Shown piece by piece: positions 17,372 to 26,281 of a stretch of 51,663 nucleotides of DNA. Origin of the DNA: Bacteroidales bacterium UBA755. Lineage in GTDB: Bacteria; Bacteroidota; Bacteroidia; Bacteroidales; UBA932. The stretch spans positions 1 to 51,663 of the forward strand of contig DBKH01000064.1 of the NCBI GenBank assembly GCA_002297815.1. Direction: 5' to 3'. Every line of letters starts with the position of its first letter. Within the stretch, counting starts at the first letter, position 1. The position numbers and the translations under genes were made by a program. The notes beneath the pieces were generated by a model. The model searched no databases. It was not told the DNA's origin and worked only from the letters and a program-made list of their open reading frames with translations.

Positions 17372-18937
17372 ATGAAACCAATGCGATTCCTAATTCTAAT
17401 CACTGCATTAATGTTGACTTTATCCTCCTGCGACACGGGGTTGTTCAGTCAGATGGATAAGGCCCTTGATGAGGTGGAGCAAGGAATGAGCTATGTCAAC
17501 ACCTTGAAAACCAGTGATGTGCAAAAGTTGTCAGATTGGTTTGATAGGAGAGGAGATGATGGACAGAAAGGAAGGGCTCTATACTGTCTCGGACGCAACC
17601 AATTCAATGATGGGGATTTCTCAGCAGCGATAGTCTCCTACACCAAGGCTCTTGAATATTCAGTCAAGGCGGCTGATACTCTGCGTGTCGCTAGAATCTG
17701 CTATGACATGGCGCACACATGTAACGCTTCCTGCAGCCCAACGGATGAGATGATGTACCTCGCAAGGGCGGCTGAGGCCTACAAGGTGGCAGGTTACATA
17801 AAGGAGTCACAGCAGGCTCTACTTGAAATTGGCCAGGCCGAATCAGGACTGGGAAGATACGGAGCCGCAGAAGACATATTCAAAAGTGTCCTTTTCGATG
17901 CTCATGAGATGCGGGACACTCTATTGGAGGCTCGCTGCCTTGAATCCTATGCCGCTCTTGCCATGAGCAAGGACACGCTTGACCCAGCGTTGGCGATTGA
18001 CCTTTTAAGTCGCGCCGCGGATGAACTTGGCTTCCCGCTTTCGTATGCCGACAAAGGGGTTCTAGCCTACGCCTATTCGGTTTCTGGTCATCGGATTGAG
18101 GCTGAAAGATGGCTTTCTGAAGCTCGGTCCACAGCAGAGACAGACTCAGAAATGGCAGATGTGAATTTCAGGGAGTATCAGATTTTCTCCCGTTCAGGAG
18201 AGATCGGAAAGGCTTTGGCTGCCTTGGAAAAGGTCATGGAATATGCCAACCGAAGCCAGTCGGGAGCTCTTTCCGCTGCCGTGGCCGCAAGCCAAAGGGA
18301 TTATATTCAAGGACGGGCAGAGGCTGACAGGGAGAGGCTTCATGCCGCCCGCCTGCAACTGTGGGTGCTGGCTCTTGGTTTCTTGCTCGCTCTTGCTGCT
18401 GTCGCGGCAGTGTATTATGTGCGTAAAGCAGAGGCACAGAAGAAACTAGACGCGGAAAAAGCTGAGACAGAAAAATTTATGAATATCGCGGAGGACTTGC
18501 AAGCCCGTCTTTCCAGACCAGTGTCCAAATCGGAACCAAAGGTTTTTGACAAGTTCAACGTTCTGGAACGTCTCTGTGAGCAGTACTATGTCTATGAAGG
18601 CACCGATAACCTCCAGCCGAAGATTCTCAAAGAGGTGAAATCAATAGTGGAGGGCCTCCGAAGCGACAAAAAAGTGCAAAAGGTACTTGAGAATATGCTC
18701 GATCAGACTATGGACAACGTGATGGCCCGCCTTCGTGGCGATTTTCAGTCTTGGAAAGAGGACGATTTCCGGCTGTTCAGCTTCACCGCGGCAGGATTCT
18801 CCAGCACTACGATCTCGGCCTTGATGGGCAAGGAGAAAGGTGTTGTCTATAACCGCGTCTGGCGTCTAAAAGGCAGGATATCCTCTTCTGATTCCCCTCA
18901 GAAGGAGTTTTTCCTCAGTGCTTTGGAGAAGAAATAG
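17372..18937 (+). CDS. TPR lipoprotein-like membrane regulator with one TM helix and cytoplasmic DNA-binding-like tail
   Basis: 521 residues from ATG 17372 (the frame extends to TTG 17366). The N-terminal hydrophobic leader ends TLSSC, a possible lipobox. Residues about 40-310 are tetratricopeptide-like helix pairs (ALYCLGRNQFNDGDFSAAI and others). A single TM segment (LWVLALGFLLALAAVAAVYY, about 330-350) leads into a coiled coil and a C-terminal helical domain (FRLFSFTAAGFSSTTISALM, then VVYNRVWRLKGRI) resembling the LuxR/sigma-4 type HTH of Bacteroidota TPR-TM regulators. Function is inferred: an envelope sensor signalling to the cytoplasm. The next gene, a TlpA-like lipoprotein, starts 29 bp on and is probably co-transcribed. 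Confidence 0.75.
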   Translation: MKPMRFLILITALMLTLSSCDTGLFSQMDKALDEVEQGMSYVNTLKTSDVQKLSDWFDRRGDDGQKGRALYCLGRNQFNDGDFSAAIVSYTKALEYSVKAADTLRVARICYDMAHTCNASCSPTDEMMYLARAAEAYKVAGYIKESQQALLEIGQAESGLGRYGAAEDIFKSVLFDAHEMRDTLLEARCLESYAALAMSKDTLDPALAIDLLSRAADELGFPLSYADKGVLAYAYSVSGHRIEAERWLSEARSTAETDSEMADVNFREYQIFSRSGEIGKALAALEKVMEYANRSQSGALSAAVAASQRDYIQGRAEADRERLHAARLQLWVLALGFLLALAAVAAVYYVRKAEAQKKLDAEKAETEKFMNIAEDLQARLSRPVSKSEPKVFDKFNVLERLCEQYYVYEGTDNLQPKILKEVKSIVEGLRSDKKVQKVLENMLDQTMDNVMARLRGDFQSWKEDDFRLFSFTAAGFSSTTISALMGKEKGVVYNRVWRLKGRISSSDSPQKEFFLSALEKK

Positions 18938-18966
18938 TTTAGAACACAATATTAGTATTTTTAAAT

Positions 18967-20154
18967 ATGAGGATTATTAAAAAATTGGCAACCATTGCGT
19001 TGACTTTCATTTCGGTAGGATGCACAGACCGGAGTGTCGGCGATGGCGAGTATCTTATTGAAGGATTCGTCAAGAATGTTCCCGATAGCACAGTCATTAA
19101 TCTGCTTAAGAGCGAAGGCCGGATGATGTCTTTGGTCGCTGCTGACACAGTCATTGGTGGCCGTTTCGAGTTCCGTGACACAATCTCCGGAGAGGCTGCA
19201 CGGCTCGGTATCTGTTCCTTCAGCGAAGGTTTTCCGAATCTGTCGCTTCCTGTTTGGGTAAAGCCCGGTGAGAAGGTTAAGATCACTGGAGAGGATAATC
19301 TGCTCCTGACATGGACGGTCAAGAGCCAAATCCCTGAACAGAAAACTGAGAATGATTTCCTTTCTGTACAATTTCCGGAAAAGAGGCAAGCCTTGGCCTA
19401 TGCCGTTGAAGAAGCTGACATCTTGAGATACCTTAGAGGACTTCAAGGCGAGGAGAGACGTGCCGCATGGAGAAAAGTGGACTCGCTCAGACGACTTTAT
19501 GAACCTCTTGACAGCATCGCTGAGCTTAAGGTTCTAGAATATATGAGGACAGCCCCTGTCTCAACACGTTGGATGGAAGAATTGGCGATGGTGGCCAGAT
19601 CAATTCAGGGCGGCTACATGTCTTTTGACAATGATTTGATTCAGGAGCTATACTCACGTCTTTCTCCGGCTGACCTTGAGTCGGAATTCGGTCAGGTTAT
19701 CTCCGCAAGCCTTAATCCTCAAAAAGTTGTCAATGTCGGGGACGCTATGGCGGACGGTGATCTTTACGATGTGGATGGGAATCTTCATCATCTAGCCGAG
19801 TTCACAGGAAAGTTCATCCTTCTGGATTTCTGGAGCCTTGGCTGTGGTCCGTGCATGCAATCTGTCCCAGAAGGAAACGAAGTCGCAAGAAAGTACTCAG
19901 ACAAACTGGCTTTCGTCCGTGTGGGCCTTGACCCTAAGGACACGTGGCTTAAGGCTGTAAAGGAAAAGAAATCCGATTGCTATGAGTGGAATGAACTTAA
20001 GTCTTGGGGTATTGGCTTGACAGCATCTTATCAGGTGAGCGGCATCCCGCATTTCGTCCTAATCTCCCCGGAAGCTAAGGTCATCGACACATGGACCGGC
20101 TACGGCAAAGGCTCCCTCCATTCTAAAGTCCAAAAGTACTTAGAGGTTAAATAA
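18967..20154 (+). CDS. TlpA-like thioredoxin-fold lipoprotein (DUF4369-type)
   Basis: 395 residues; the leader ends ISVGC, giving C19 as lipidated cysteine. An N-terminal beta-domain of the DUF4369 type (about 25-110) and a helical middle precede a thioredoxin domain whose active site is C293-G-P-C296. The residue before the first Cys is Gly (WSLGCGPC), not the usual Trp. A cis-Pro motif (SGIPHFVL) follows. Expected role is periplasmic thiol-disulfide exchange. The tight pairing with the TPR-TM regulator upstream suggests regulated expression or functional coupling. Confidence 0.87.
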   Translation: MRIIKKLATIALTFISVGCTDRSVGDGEYLIEGFVKNVPDSTVINLLKSEGRMMSLVAADTVIGGRFEFRDTISGEAARLGICSFSEGFPNLSLPVWVKPGEKVKITGEDNLLLTWTVKSQIPEQKTENDFLSVQFPEKRQALAYAVEEADILRYLRGLQGEERRAAWRKVDSLRRLYEPLDSIAELKVLEYMRTAPVSTRWMEELAMVARSIQGGYMSFDNDLIQELYSRLSPADLESEFGQVISASLNPQKVVNVGDAMADGDLYDVDGNLHHLAEFTGKFILLDFWSLGCGPCMQSVPEGNEVARKYSDKLAFVRVGLDPKDTWLKAVKEKKSDCYEWNELKSWGIGLTASYQVSGIPHFVLISPEAKVIDTWTGYGKGSLHSKVQKYLEVK

Positions 20155-20199
20155 AATCAGCGGTTGTCGTGGCAGTCAACTAATTGATTGCCAATCGAT

Positions 20200-20244
20200 A
20201 AAAGAATGTGCTCCTACCATAAACCGGCAGGAGCATATTCTTTT
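20200..20244. terminator. Bidirectional terminator between convergent genes
   Basis: AAAAGAATGTGCTCCT (20200-20215) pairs with AGGAGCATATTCTTTT (20229-20244) with one mismatch and a 13-nt loop. A/T tracts flank both sides. Confidence 0.85.
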
Positions 20245-20295
20245 AATAATCTGATTGTCAGTCGCTTGTCTGCTACGGCTCAGGGTGGCAAGGCG

Positions 20296-22695
20296 TTAGT
20301 CGTTGTTCATCTGCGTGATGTCCGGCTTGTAGCGCTCAGAGTCACCGATGAGCCACTCTGCATAGTAGTCGGCCATGCGCCAGAAGAAGTATTCATTCAT
20401 GTCTCCGAAGCCATGACGTTGGCCAGGAAGAATGAGCATGTCGAACCTCTTGTTGGCCCTGATCAGAGCGTTGACCACACGGATGGTGTTGGCCGGATGC
20501 ACGTTGTTGTCGATGTCTCCGTGTACGAGCATCAGGTGGCCTTTTAGGTTACCAGCAATCTCTGGGTTGGTCTTGATGCTATAGACGAACGTGGTGTCAC
20601 CCTTGTCGATCTTCTCAAGAACTCCATGATGCTGCTCGCTCCACCAGCGGTTGTAGATGCTGTTGTCGTGGTTGCCAGCGCAGGAGACTGCTACCTTGAA
20701 GAAGTCTGGATATTTCAGAATCGCAGCTGTGCTCATGAATCCTCCACCGGAATGTCCGTGGATTCCAACCCTGTCAAGGTCGATGAATGAATATCTTGCA
20801 CCGAGCTGCTGGATGGCATATTTCTGATCCTCAAGGCCGTAGTCGCGCAGGTTGCCGTAGCCGTAGTTGTGGTACCACTTCGAGCGGTTAGGATGTCCGC
20901 CCCTATTGCCGACCGTGATAACGATCATTCCCAGCTGAGCGAGCCTGTCCGTGCGAGTGAAGCCCTTGCTCCACGAGATGTTGTTGGCTTCCACTTGAGG
21001 GCCAGGATAGACATAGTCACAGATCGGATAGACCTTTGTGGAGTCGAAGTCGTAAGGCTTGTACATCGCACCGTAGAGGTCGGTAACACCGTCCGCAGCC
21101 TTCACCTTGAATCTCTCAGGGAACTTGTAGCCGGCCTCGAACAACAGGCTTAGGTCAGCGGTCTCAAGATCGGAGATTCTCTTGCCGGCAGCCGAGAACA
21201 AAGCCACTGCCGGGGTCCAGTCAACGCGTGAGTAGTTGGCCACGAAGTACTTGACGTCATCGCTAGCGGTCGAGAGCACGTCCATGTCGTTCATGTCCAG
21301 CTGTTGGAGAGCACCGCCTGTGAGCGGAACCCTGAACGTGTGCATCTGGTAAGGATTCTCGTCCTTGTTTACACCGCAGGCGCTCAGCAGAATGTAACCC
21401 TCCTTCTCGTTCACACCGAGGATGTCCTCGACATGGAAAGCCCCATCGGTCAGATTCCTGACCAGAGTTCCATCATTGTTATAAAGGTATATGTTTGCCC
21501 ATCCGTTGCGCTCGGACCAGTGGAGGATCTGCTTCCCACCCCCAATCAAGAACGGAGTCCGATATTCCACATAGGTTCTTTCTCTTTCGGAGATTACTGT
21601 CTTGGTAGAGTCAGAATCAACGCCTACCCAACAGAGATCCAGCCTCTTGAGGTCACGGCTCTGGCGCACGAGATAAAATCCGGAGTTGTCGCCTAGCCAC
21701 TCGTTCTTCCAGTAGTCCAGATAGTTATCCTTGGCTGTCCTTCGAGCACTTTGCAGTGACACTTCCTGATCCTTGAACGCCTGGCTCTTGATCTGCTTAA
21801 AAGAAGCCTCGTTGCGTGAATCATTCATTGTGAACAAATAGAGATAACCCTTTGGCCCCGGTTCGCCCGGCATCTGGTACTTGTAGGTTTCCAGTTTTGG
21901 ACGCTTTCCGCTCACGGAATTGATGACCCACAAGTCGTCCAGTTTCCTCATGTCCCATTTCATTGTGGCGAAACGCTTCGAGTCTGGAGACCAGACAAGC
22001 TCGCCAGGATAGTGCCTTTTGGTGGAGTCTGCCTCGGTGTCACCGGCATAATTGCCGTATCCGTAGCCGAACTGCCTGATTCCGTCAGTTGTTAGGCGAT
22101 GCTCCACTATCGTGCTGTCCTTCTCGTCCTTGGCTGCCTTGCGAAGGCTGGTCGAATCCATCACCCAAAGGTTGGAACCCTTGGCATAGACCCCGAACGT
22201 GCCGTCAGGAGCAATCGAAGCCCAACGCGGGTATTTGTCCTTCTCCTTTGCCACTGTGTCAAGCTTTGCCGAAGCGATTTCGTAGCGGAAATATGTCGTG
22301 TCCCTTTCGTTCTGAAGCCCAGAGATGATGCTGAAAGTGAACGCTTTGTCGTCCTTCAATTCCAAATCCCTTATAGGAATATGCTTGCCCTCGAAAGGGT
22401 AGCGGACAACCTCTGTGATCTGCATAGCAAGCCTGTCCATGTCGAAAACCTCAGTTTTCGTCCCTTTTGCTGGGTCCACGATGTAATAGTGTGTTCCCTG
22501 CGGAGTCCGCCAACTGTACCAGAACTTGTCGCTGTCTCTGAACCAGTTAGGGGAGATCTGCGTGGAGAATACCATCTGGTTCACTTTCTTGGCTGAGAAT
22601 CTCTCGGCGAGAGCGTAATTGGCCTTCTGCGTCTGCGCGAACCCAAAAGCGCAAATAAGCGCTGCCGCGCAGGCAAGTACGAATTTTTTCTTCAT
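20296..22695 (-). CDS. Exported S9-family prolyl oligopeptidase / dipeptidyl-peptidase IV-like peptidase
   Basis: 799 residues from ATG 22695; the longer frame begins at TTG 22722 and lacks support. The signal peptide is about 1-21 (GFAQT). Residues about 70-560 form the DPPIV-type beta-propeller, then an alpha/beta-hydrolase domain. The catalytic triad is visible: S649 in GHSGGG, D729 in HGDIDNN and H761 in GQRHGF. It trims oligopeptides in the periplasm or at the surface. The gene lies 27 bp downstream of the GH2 gene, so both are probably one transcript. Confidence 0.93.
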   Translation of the reverse strand: MKKKFVLACAAALICAFGFAQTQKANYALAERFSAKKVNQMVFSTQISPNWFRDSDKFWYSWRTPQGTHYYIVDPAKGTKTEVFDMDRLAMQITEVVRYPFEGKHIPIRDLELKDDKAFTFSIISGLQNERDTTYFRYEIASAKLDTVAKEKDKYPRWASIAPDGTFGVYAKGSNLWVMDSTSLRKAAKDEKDSTIVEHRLTTDGIRQFGYGYGNYAGDTEADSTKRHYPGELVWSPDSKRFATMKWDMRKLDDLWVINSVSGKRPKLETYKYQMPGEPGPKGYLYLFTMNDSRNEASFKQIKSQAFKDQEVSLQSARRTAKDNYLDYWKNEWLGDNSGFYLVRQSRDLKRLDLCWVGVDSDSTKTVISERERTYVEYRTPFLIGGGKQILHWSERNGWANIYLYNNDGTLVRNLTDGAFHVEDILGVNEKEGYILLSACGVNKDENPYQMHTFRVPLTGGALQQLDMNDMDVLSTASDDVKYFVANYSRVDWTPAVALFSAAGKRISDLETADLSLLFEAGYKFPERFKVKAADGVTDLYGAMYKPYDFDSTKVYPICDYVYPGPQVEANNISWSKGFTRTDRLAQLGMIVITVGNRGGHPNRSKWYHNYGYGNLRDYGLEDQKYAIQQLGARYSFIDLDRVGIHGHSGGGFMSTAAILKYPDFFKVAVSCAGNHDNSIYNRWWSEQHHGVLEKIDKGDTTFVYSIKTNPEIAGNLKGHLMLVHGDIDNNVHPANTIRVVNALIRANKRFDMLILPGQRHGFGDMNEYFFWRMADYYAEWLIGDSERYKPDITQMNND

Positions 22696-22722
22696 AAATA
22701 TTTTTGGAATATAATTGATCAA

Positions 22723-25212
22723 CTATAGTTCAATCTCACAACTTTCAAGGCCGTCACAGACCGCTTTGACTGTGATTGCTCCCTTGCTTGTACGTCTTAC
22801 AATGACGCTTGCCAGCCCGTTGAAAGCCTTGATTTCGTCCGAATGGAAAGGAGTGTGACAGGTCGCGTCACCGGCATCCACAGCTACAATCTCTCCAGCG
22901 CCCGAAACAATGAATTTGATCTCATCACATGCTGTTGGCACCATATTCCCATCTTTATCAGCGACTTTCACATCGACAAACAGAATGTCGTCAGTGTATG
23001 ATGTCTGTGTGGAAGCCGGAGCACAGTCTCCGCCAAAATCCGTGGATGGACCTTGGCCATATTCACAAGCCATAAGGATTTTTGCCGCGCTTCCAGTTGT
23101 GGTGATGGTGTTTTCGATTGTCTTGCCATCGGCTGTCAGCCCGATAACCTTGACGGTTCCAGGCTCGTAGATTACATTGTCCCAAAGGAATCTATATTCT
23201 TTGGTCCCCTTTGTTTTCCTGCCGTAGGATTTGCCGTTGACGAAGAGTTCCGCGCTGACGCAGTTCGTGTAGGCCTGCACCGGAGTGATCTGGCCTTCAC
23301 GACCGGCCCAATTCCAATGTGGCATTAGATGCAGCACAGGCTCGGAGGACCAACGGGACTTGTAGAGCCAGTATCTATCCTTCGGGAAGCCGGCCAAATC
23401 AATGATTCCGAAGTACGAGCTTCTGGACGGAGTGGCAATAGCTCCCTTTTCCTTCAATTCTTTCTCGGCCTTGGCTTTGGCTTCCTCATCGTGGAAGTTT
23501 GTAAGGATTGTGAGATCTGTGTTGTAAGGAGTTGGCTCGCCAAGGTAATCGAAGCCAGTCCAGACAAACTCTCCGAGACAAGATGGATTCTTGTCCTCTT
23601 CAGCCCATTCCTGATCCGGAAGCTGGCCCCATGGAACCGTGAACATGTCGAACGAGCAGACCTGGAAATTATCCAGTGCCCCTTCTTTTTTGTTGCTTAA
23701 AGGGAATATGTACACTCCCCTTGAGCTGACAGTTGATGCTGTCTCACTGCCTAGATACAGTTTGCCTGGATTGGCCGCATGAAATTTGCCGTAGAGGTGC
23801 GGCTTGTAGTTGAATCCGTAGATGTCCATCGTGTTGCGGAAATCCTGCTCGGATGCCCACGGATTGTCGCTTCCGTAACTCGTGAGCCTTGTAGGGTCTT
23901 CATAATGACATACCTCTGTGAGATGATAGGCGATTCCGTATTTCTCAGGATAACCCTGTTCGGCTGTCTCGTTTCCGATGCTCCACATTATCACGGATGG
24001 ATGGTTGCGATCTCTGTGGATCATTGCCTTGAGATCTTTGTCCGCCCATTTGTCGAACAGTTTGGCGTAGCCGTTTTCTTTCTTGGCTATCGTCCATGTG
24101 TCTGTCAGTTCGTCCATCACAAGGAATCCCATCCGGTCACAAAGGTCGAGAAGCTCCGGAGCCGGAGGGTTGTGGGATGTGCGGATTGCGTTGCAGCCCA
24201 TCTGTTTGAGCATATTCAATCGCCTTATCCATGCTGTCTCGTTCCAGACGGCTCCGAGGGCTCCCGCATCGTGGTGCAGGCAGACCCCTTTGATTAAGGT
24301 CTTTTCCCCGTTGACGTACAGGCCATCGGATTTATATTCAAGATCCCTCAGACCGAAGGTGGTTCTGTAAAGATCTTTTCTGCCGTCCTTAGTTGTGACG
24401 GTTGTGACGGCTTGGTACAGTGCCGGGTGCTCCGGACTCCAGAACTCAGCCTCCTCCAGAGTGAATTTCTGGGCAAGACTGGCATCGTCTGTGATAGTTT
24501 TAAACTTTGTCTCCTCCGAAGCTAGAAGTTTCGCCCCATCGGTCACTGAGCCTGTCGAAGTGACCATCAAAGCCGGATCAATAACTCTGAATATCTCCGT
24601 GCGCACCGTTCCACTGACAGCATCCCCTGCATTTCGCAGCGTTATGTCAATGCATACCTCTTTTCCCTTGGAGGTCACGAATGTTCCCCATTGCGCCACC
24701 CCGACAGGCTCTGCCACAGTTAGATAGACATTCCTATAGATTCCACCTCCTGGGTACCACCGGCTGGACTCCTCAAGATTGTCCAACGTCACCTTGACGA
24801 GATTGTCACCAGCCTTCAGGTATGGTGTCAGGTCCGCCCGGAAAGAGGAGTATCCGTACGGCCATTCTGTGACATATTCATTGTTACAGAACACTTTGGC
24901 ATAGGACATGACCCCTCCGAAATCGAGGAAAAACTGTTTTTTCGATTTAAGATCTTTTGCTTCAACCGAAAGGATTTTTGAATATTCCGCCTTGCCCCAC
25001 CAAGCTAATTTCCCTGACTCCCCAGGATAGTCTTGGACAAAAGGGCCATCAACACCCCAATCGTGTGGCAGGTTGAGTACCCGGCTTTTACCGTCTTTGG
25101 TGAACGTCCAATCATCATTCCAAAGCTTACTTCCGAGCGGTTGCGCGGACATATTCAAAGATAGAACTGTCGCTAGTATGGCGAGAGCGATGCTAAAAGA
25201 TTTATTTTTCAT
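22723..25212 (-). CDS. GH2 beta-galactosidase-type glycoside hydrolase with DUF4982-like C-terminal domains
   Basis: 829 residues from ATG 25212 (the frame opens earlier at TTG 25245). After a signal peptide (LNMSAQ-P) come a sugar-binding jelly roll (about 20-175), an Ig-like domain, and the (beta/alpha)8 barrel with acid/base E415 (WSIGNET) and nucleophile E490 (LGSETA). A DUF4982-type domain (VLHLMPHWNW...ELFVNGKS) and a Big/invasin-like terminal domain follow. This is the Bacteroidota exo-beta-galactosidase/glycosidase layout; the exact glycan is unknown. Residues VTSTGSVT in the Ig-like domain come from one palindromic element (24541-24565) inserted in frame. Confidence 0.93.
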   Translation of the reverse strand: MKNKSFSIALAILATVLSLNMSAQPLGSKLWNDDWTFTKDGKSRVLNLPHDWGVDGPFVQDYPGESGKLAWWGKAEYSKILSVEAKDLKSKKQFFLDFGGVMSYAKVFCNNEYVTEWPYGYSSFRADLTPYLKAGDNLVKVTLDNLEESSRWYPGGGIYRNVYLTVAEPVGVAQWGTFVTSKGKEVCIDITLRNAGDAVSGTVRTEIFRVIDPALMVTSTGSVTDGAKLLASEETKFKTITDDASLAQKFTLEEAEFWSPEHPALYQAVTTVTTKDGRKDLYRTTFGLRDLEYKSDGLYVNGEKTLIKGVCLHHDAGALGAVWNETAWIRRLNMLKQMGCNAIRTSHNPPAPELLDLCDRMGFLVMDELTDTWTIAKKENGYAKLFDKWADKDLKAMIHRDRNHPSVIMWSIGNETAEQGYPEKYGIAYHLTEVCHYEDPTRLTSYGSDNPWASEQDFRNTMDIYGFNYKPHLYGKFHAANPGKLYLGSETASTVSSRGVYIFPLSNKKEGALDNFQVCSFDMFTVPWGQLPDQEWAEEDKNPSCLGEFVWTGFDYLGEPTPYNTDLTILTNFHDEEAKAKAEKELKEKGAIATPSRSSYFGIIDLAGFPKDRYWLYKSRWSSEPVLHLMPHWNWAGREGQITPVQAYTNCVSAELFVNGKSYGRKTKGTKEYRFLWDNVIYEPGTVKVIGLTADGKTIENTITTTGSAAKILMACEYGQGPSTDFGGDCAPASTQTSYTDDILFVDVKVADKDGNMVPTACDEIKFIVSGAGEIVAVDAGDATCHTPFHSDEIKAFNGLASVIVRRTSKGAITVKAVCDGLESCEIEL
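24541..24565. repeat. Palindromic element inside the GH2 gene
   Basis: A perfect 25-bp copy: arms GGTCACT / AGTGACC around GAGCCTGTCGA. It is translated in frame as VTSTGSVT on the minus strand. Confidence 0.95.
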
Positions 25213-25286
25213 AAAGTAAAGATAGCTATTTTTTGAGAATTGCAACGTTTTGCCGCAAGAATCTGAGATAATCTATTCGCTTGAAG

Positions 25287-25318
25287 TTTTGTTAATTGAA
25301 GAATTATCCGTAAATTTG
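25287..25318 (+). promoter_or_regulatory. Promoter of the rpsL operon
   Basis: TTTTG (25287-25291), a 19-bp spacer and TAAATTTG (25311-25318) form a near-perfect Bacteroidota sigma-ABfr promoter. The leader of about 45 nt contains a small hairpin, CCCAAA (25323-25328) with TTTGGG (25334-25339). Confidence 0.85.
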
Positions 25319-25368
25319 CAGCCCCAAATTGTTTTTGGGAAACATAAATAATAGATTTACAATCATTT

Positions 25369-25752
<384 letters not shown>

Positions 25753-25792
25753 TCCGTTTCATTATCTTTATCACCTTTAATTTTTACTCACA

Positions 25793-26269
25793 ATGAGAAA
25801 ATCGAAGCCTAAAAAGAGGATTCTACTTCCTGATCCTAAGTTTCACGACATCGAGGTTACCCGTTTCGTGAACAATCTTATGTTGCAGGGGAAGAAGAGT
25901 ATCGCGTATTCTATTTTTTACGATGCCATTGACATGGTAGGCGAGAAGATGAAGGATTCTGACAAGGCTCCTCTAGATATCTGGAGGAAGGCACTCGAAA
26001 ACGTTACTCCTCAGATCGAGGTTAAGTCACGTCGTGTAGGAGGTGCAAACTTCCAGGTGCCTACTGAGTTGCGTCCGGAGAGAAAAGTCTCGCTTTCAAT
26101 GAAGAATTTGATCAACTTCGCCCGCAAGCGTTCCGGCCACTCAATGGCAGAAAAACTTTGTGCAGAGATCGTTGCCGCCTACAATAACGAAGGTGGTGCA
26201 TTCAAGAGAAAAGAGGATATGCACAAGATGGCTGAGGCCAACAAGGCATTCGCCCACTTCCGTTTCTAA
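25793..26269 (+). CDS. rpsG: 30S ribosomal protein S7
   Basis: 158 residues, normal length. It nucleates assembly of the 30S head. Recognised by MRKSKPKKR, FVNNLMLQGKKSIAY, VGGANFQVP and RKRSGHSMAEKL. It lies 40 bp after rpsL and 12 bp before fusA. Confidence 0.99.
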   Translation: MRKSKPKKRILLPDPKFHDIEVTRFVNNLMLQGKKSIAYSIFYDAIDMVGEKMKDSDKAPLDIWRKALENVTPQIEVKSRRVGGANFQVPTELRPERKVSLSMKNLINFARKRSGHSMAEKLCAEIVAAYNNEGGAFKRKEDMHKMAEANKAFAHFRF

Positions 26270-26281
26270 TTTTATTCGCAG

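Noticed and set aside
22099..22596. 165-codon ORF on the plus strand
   Set aside because: Lies antisense within the S9 peptidase gene; no motifs; GC-rich codon shadow.
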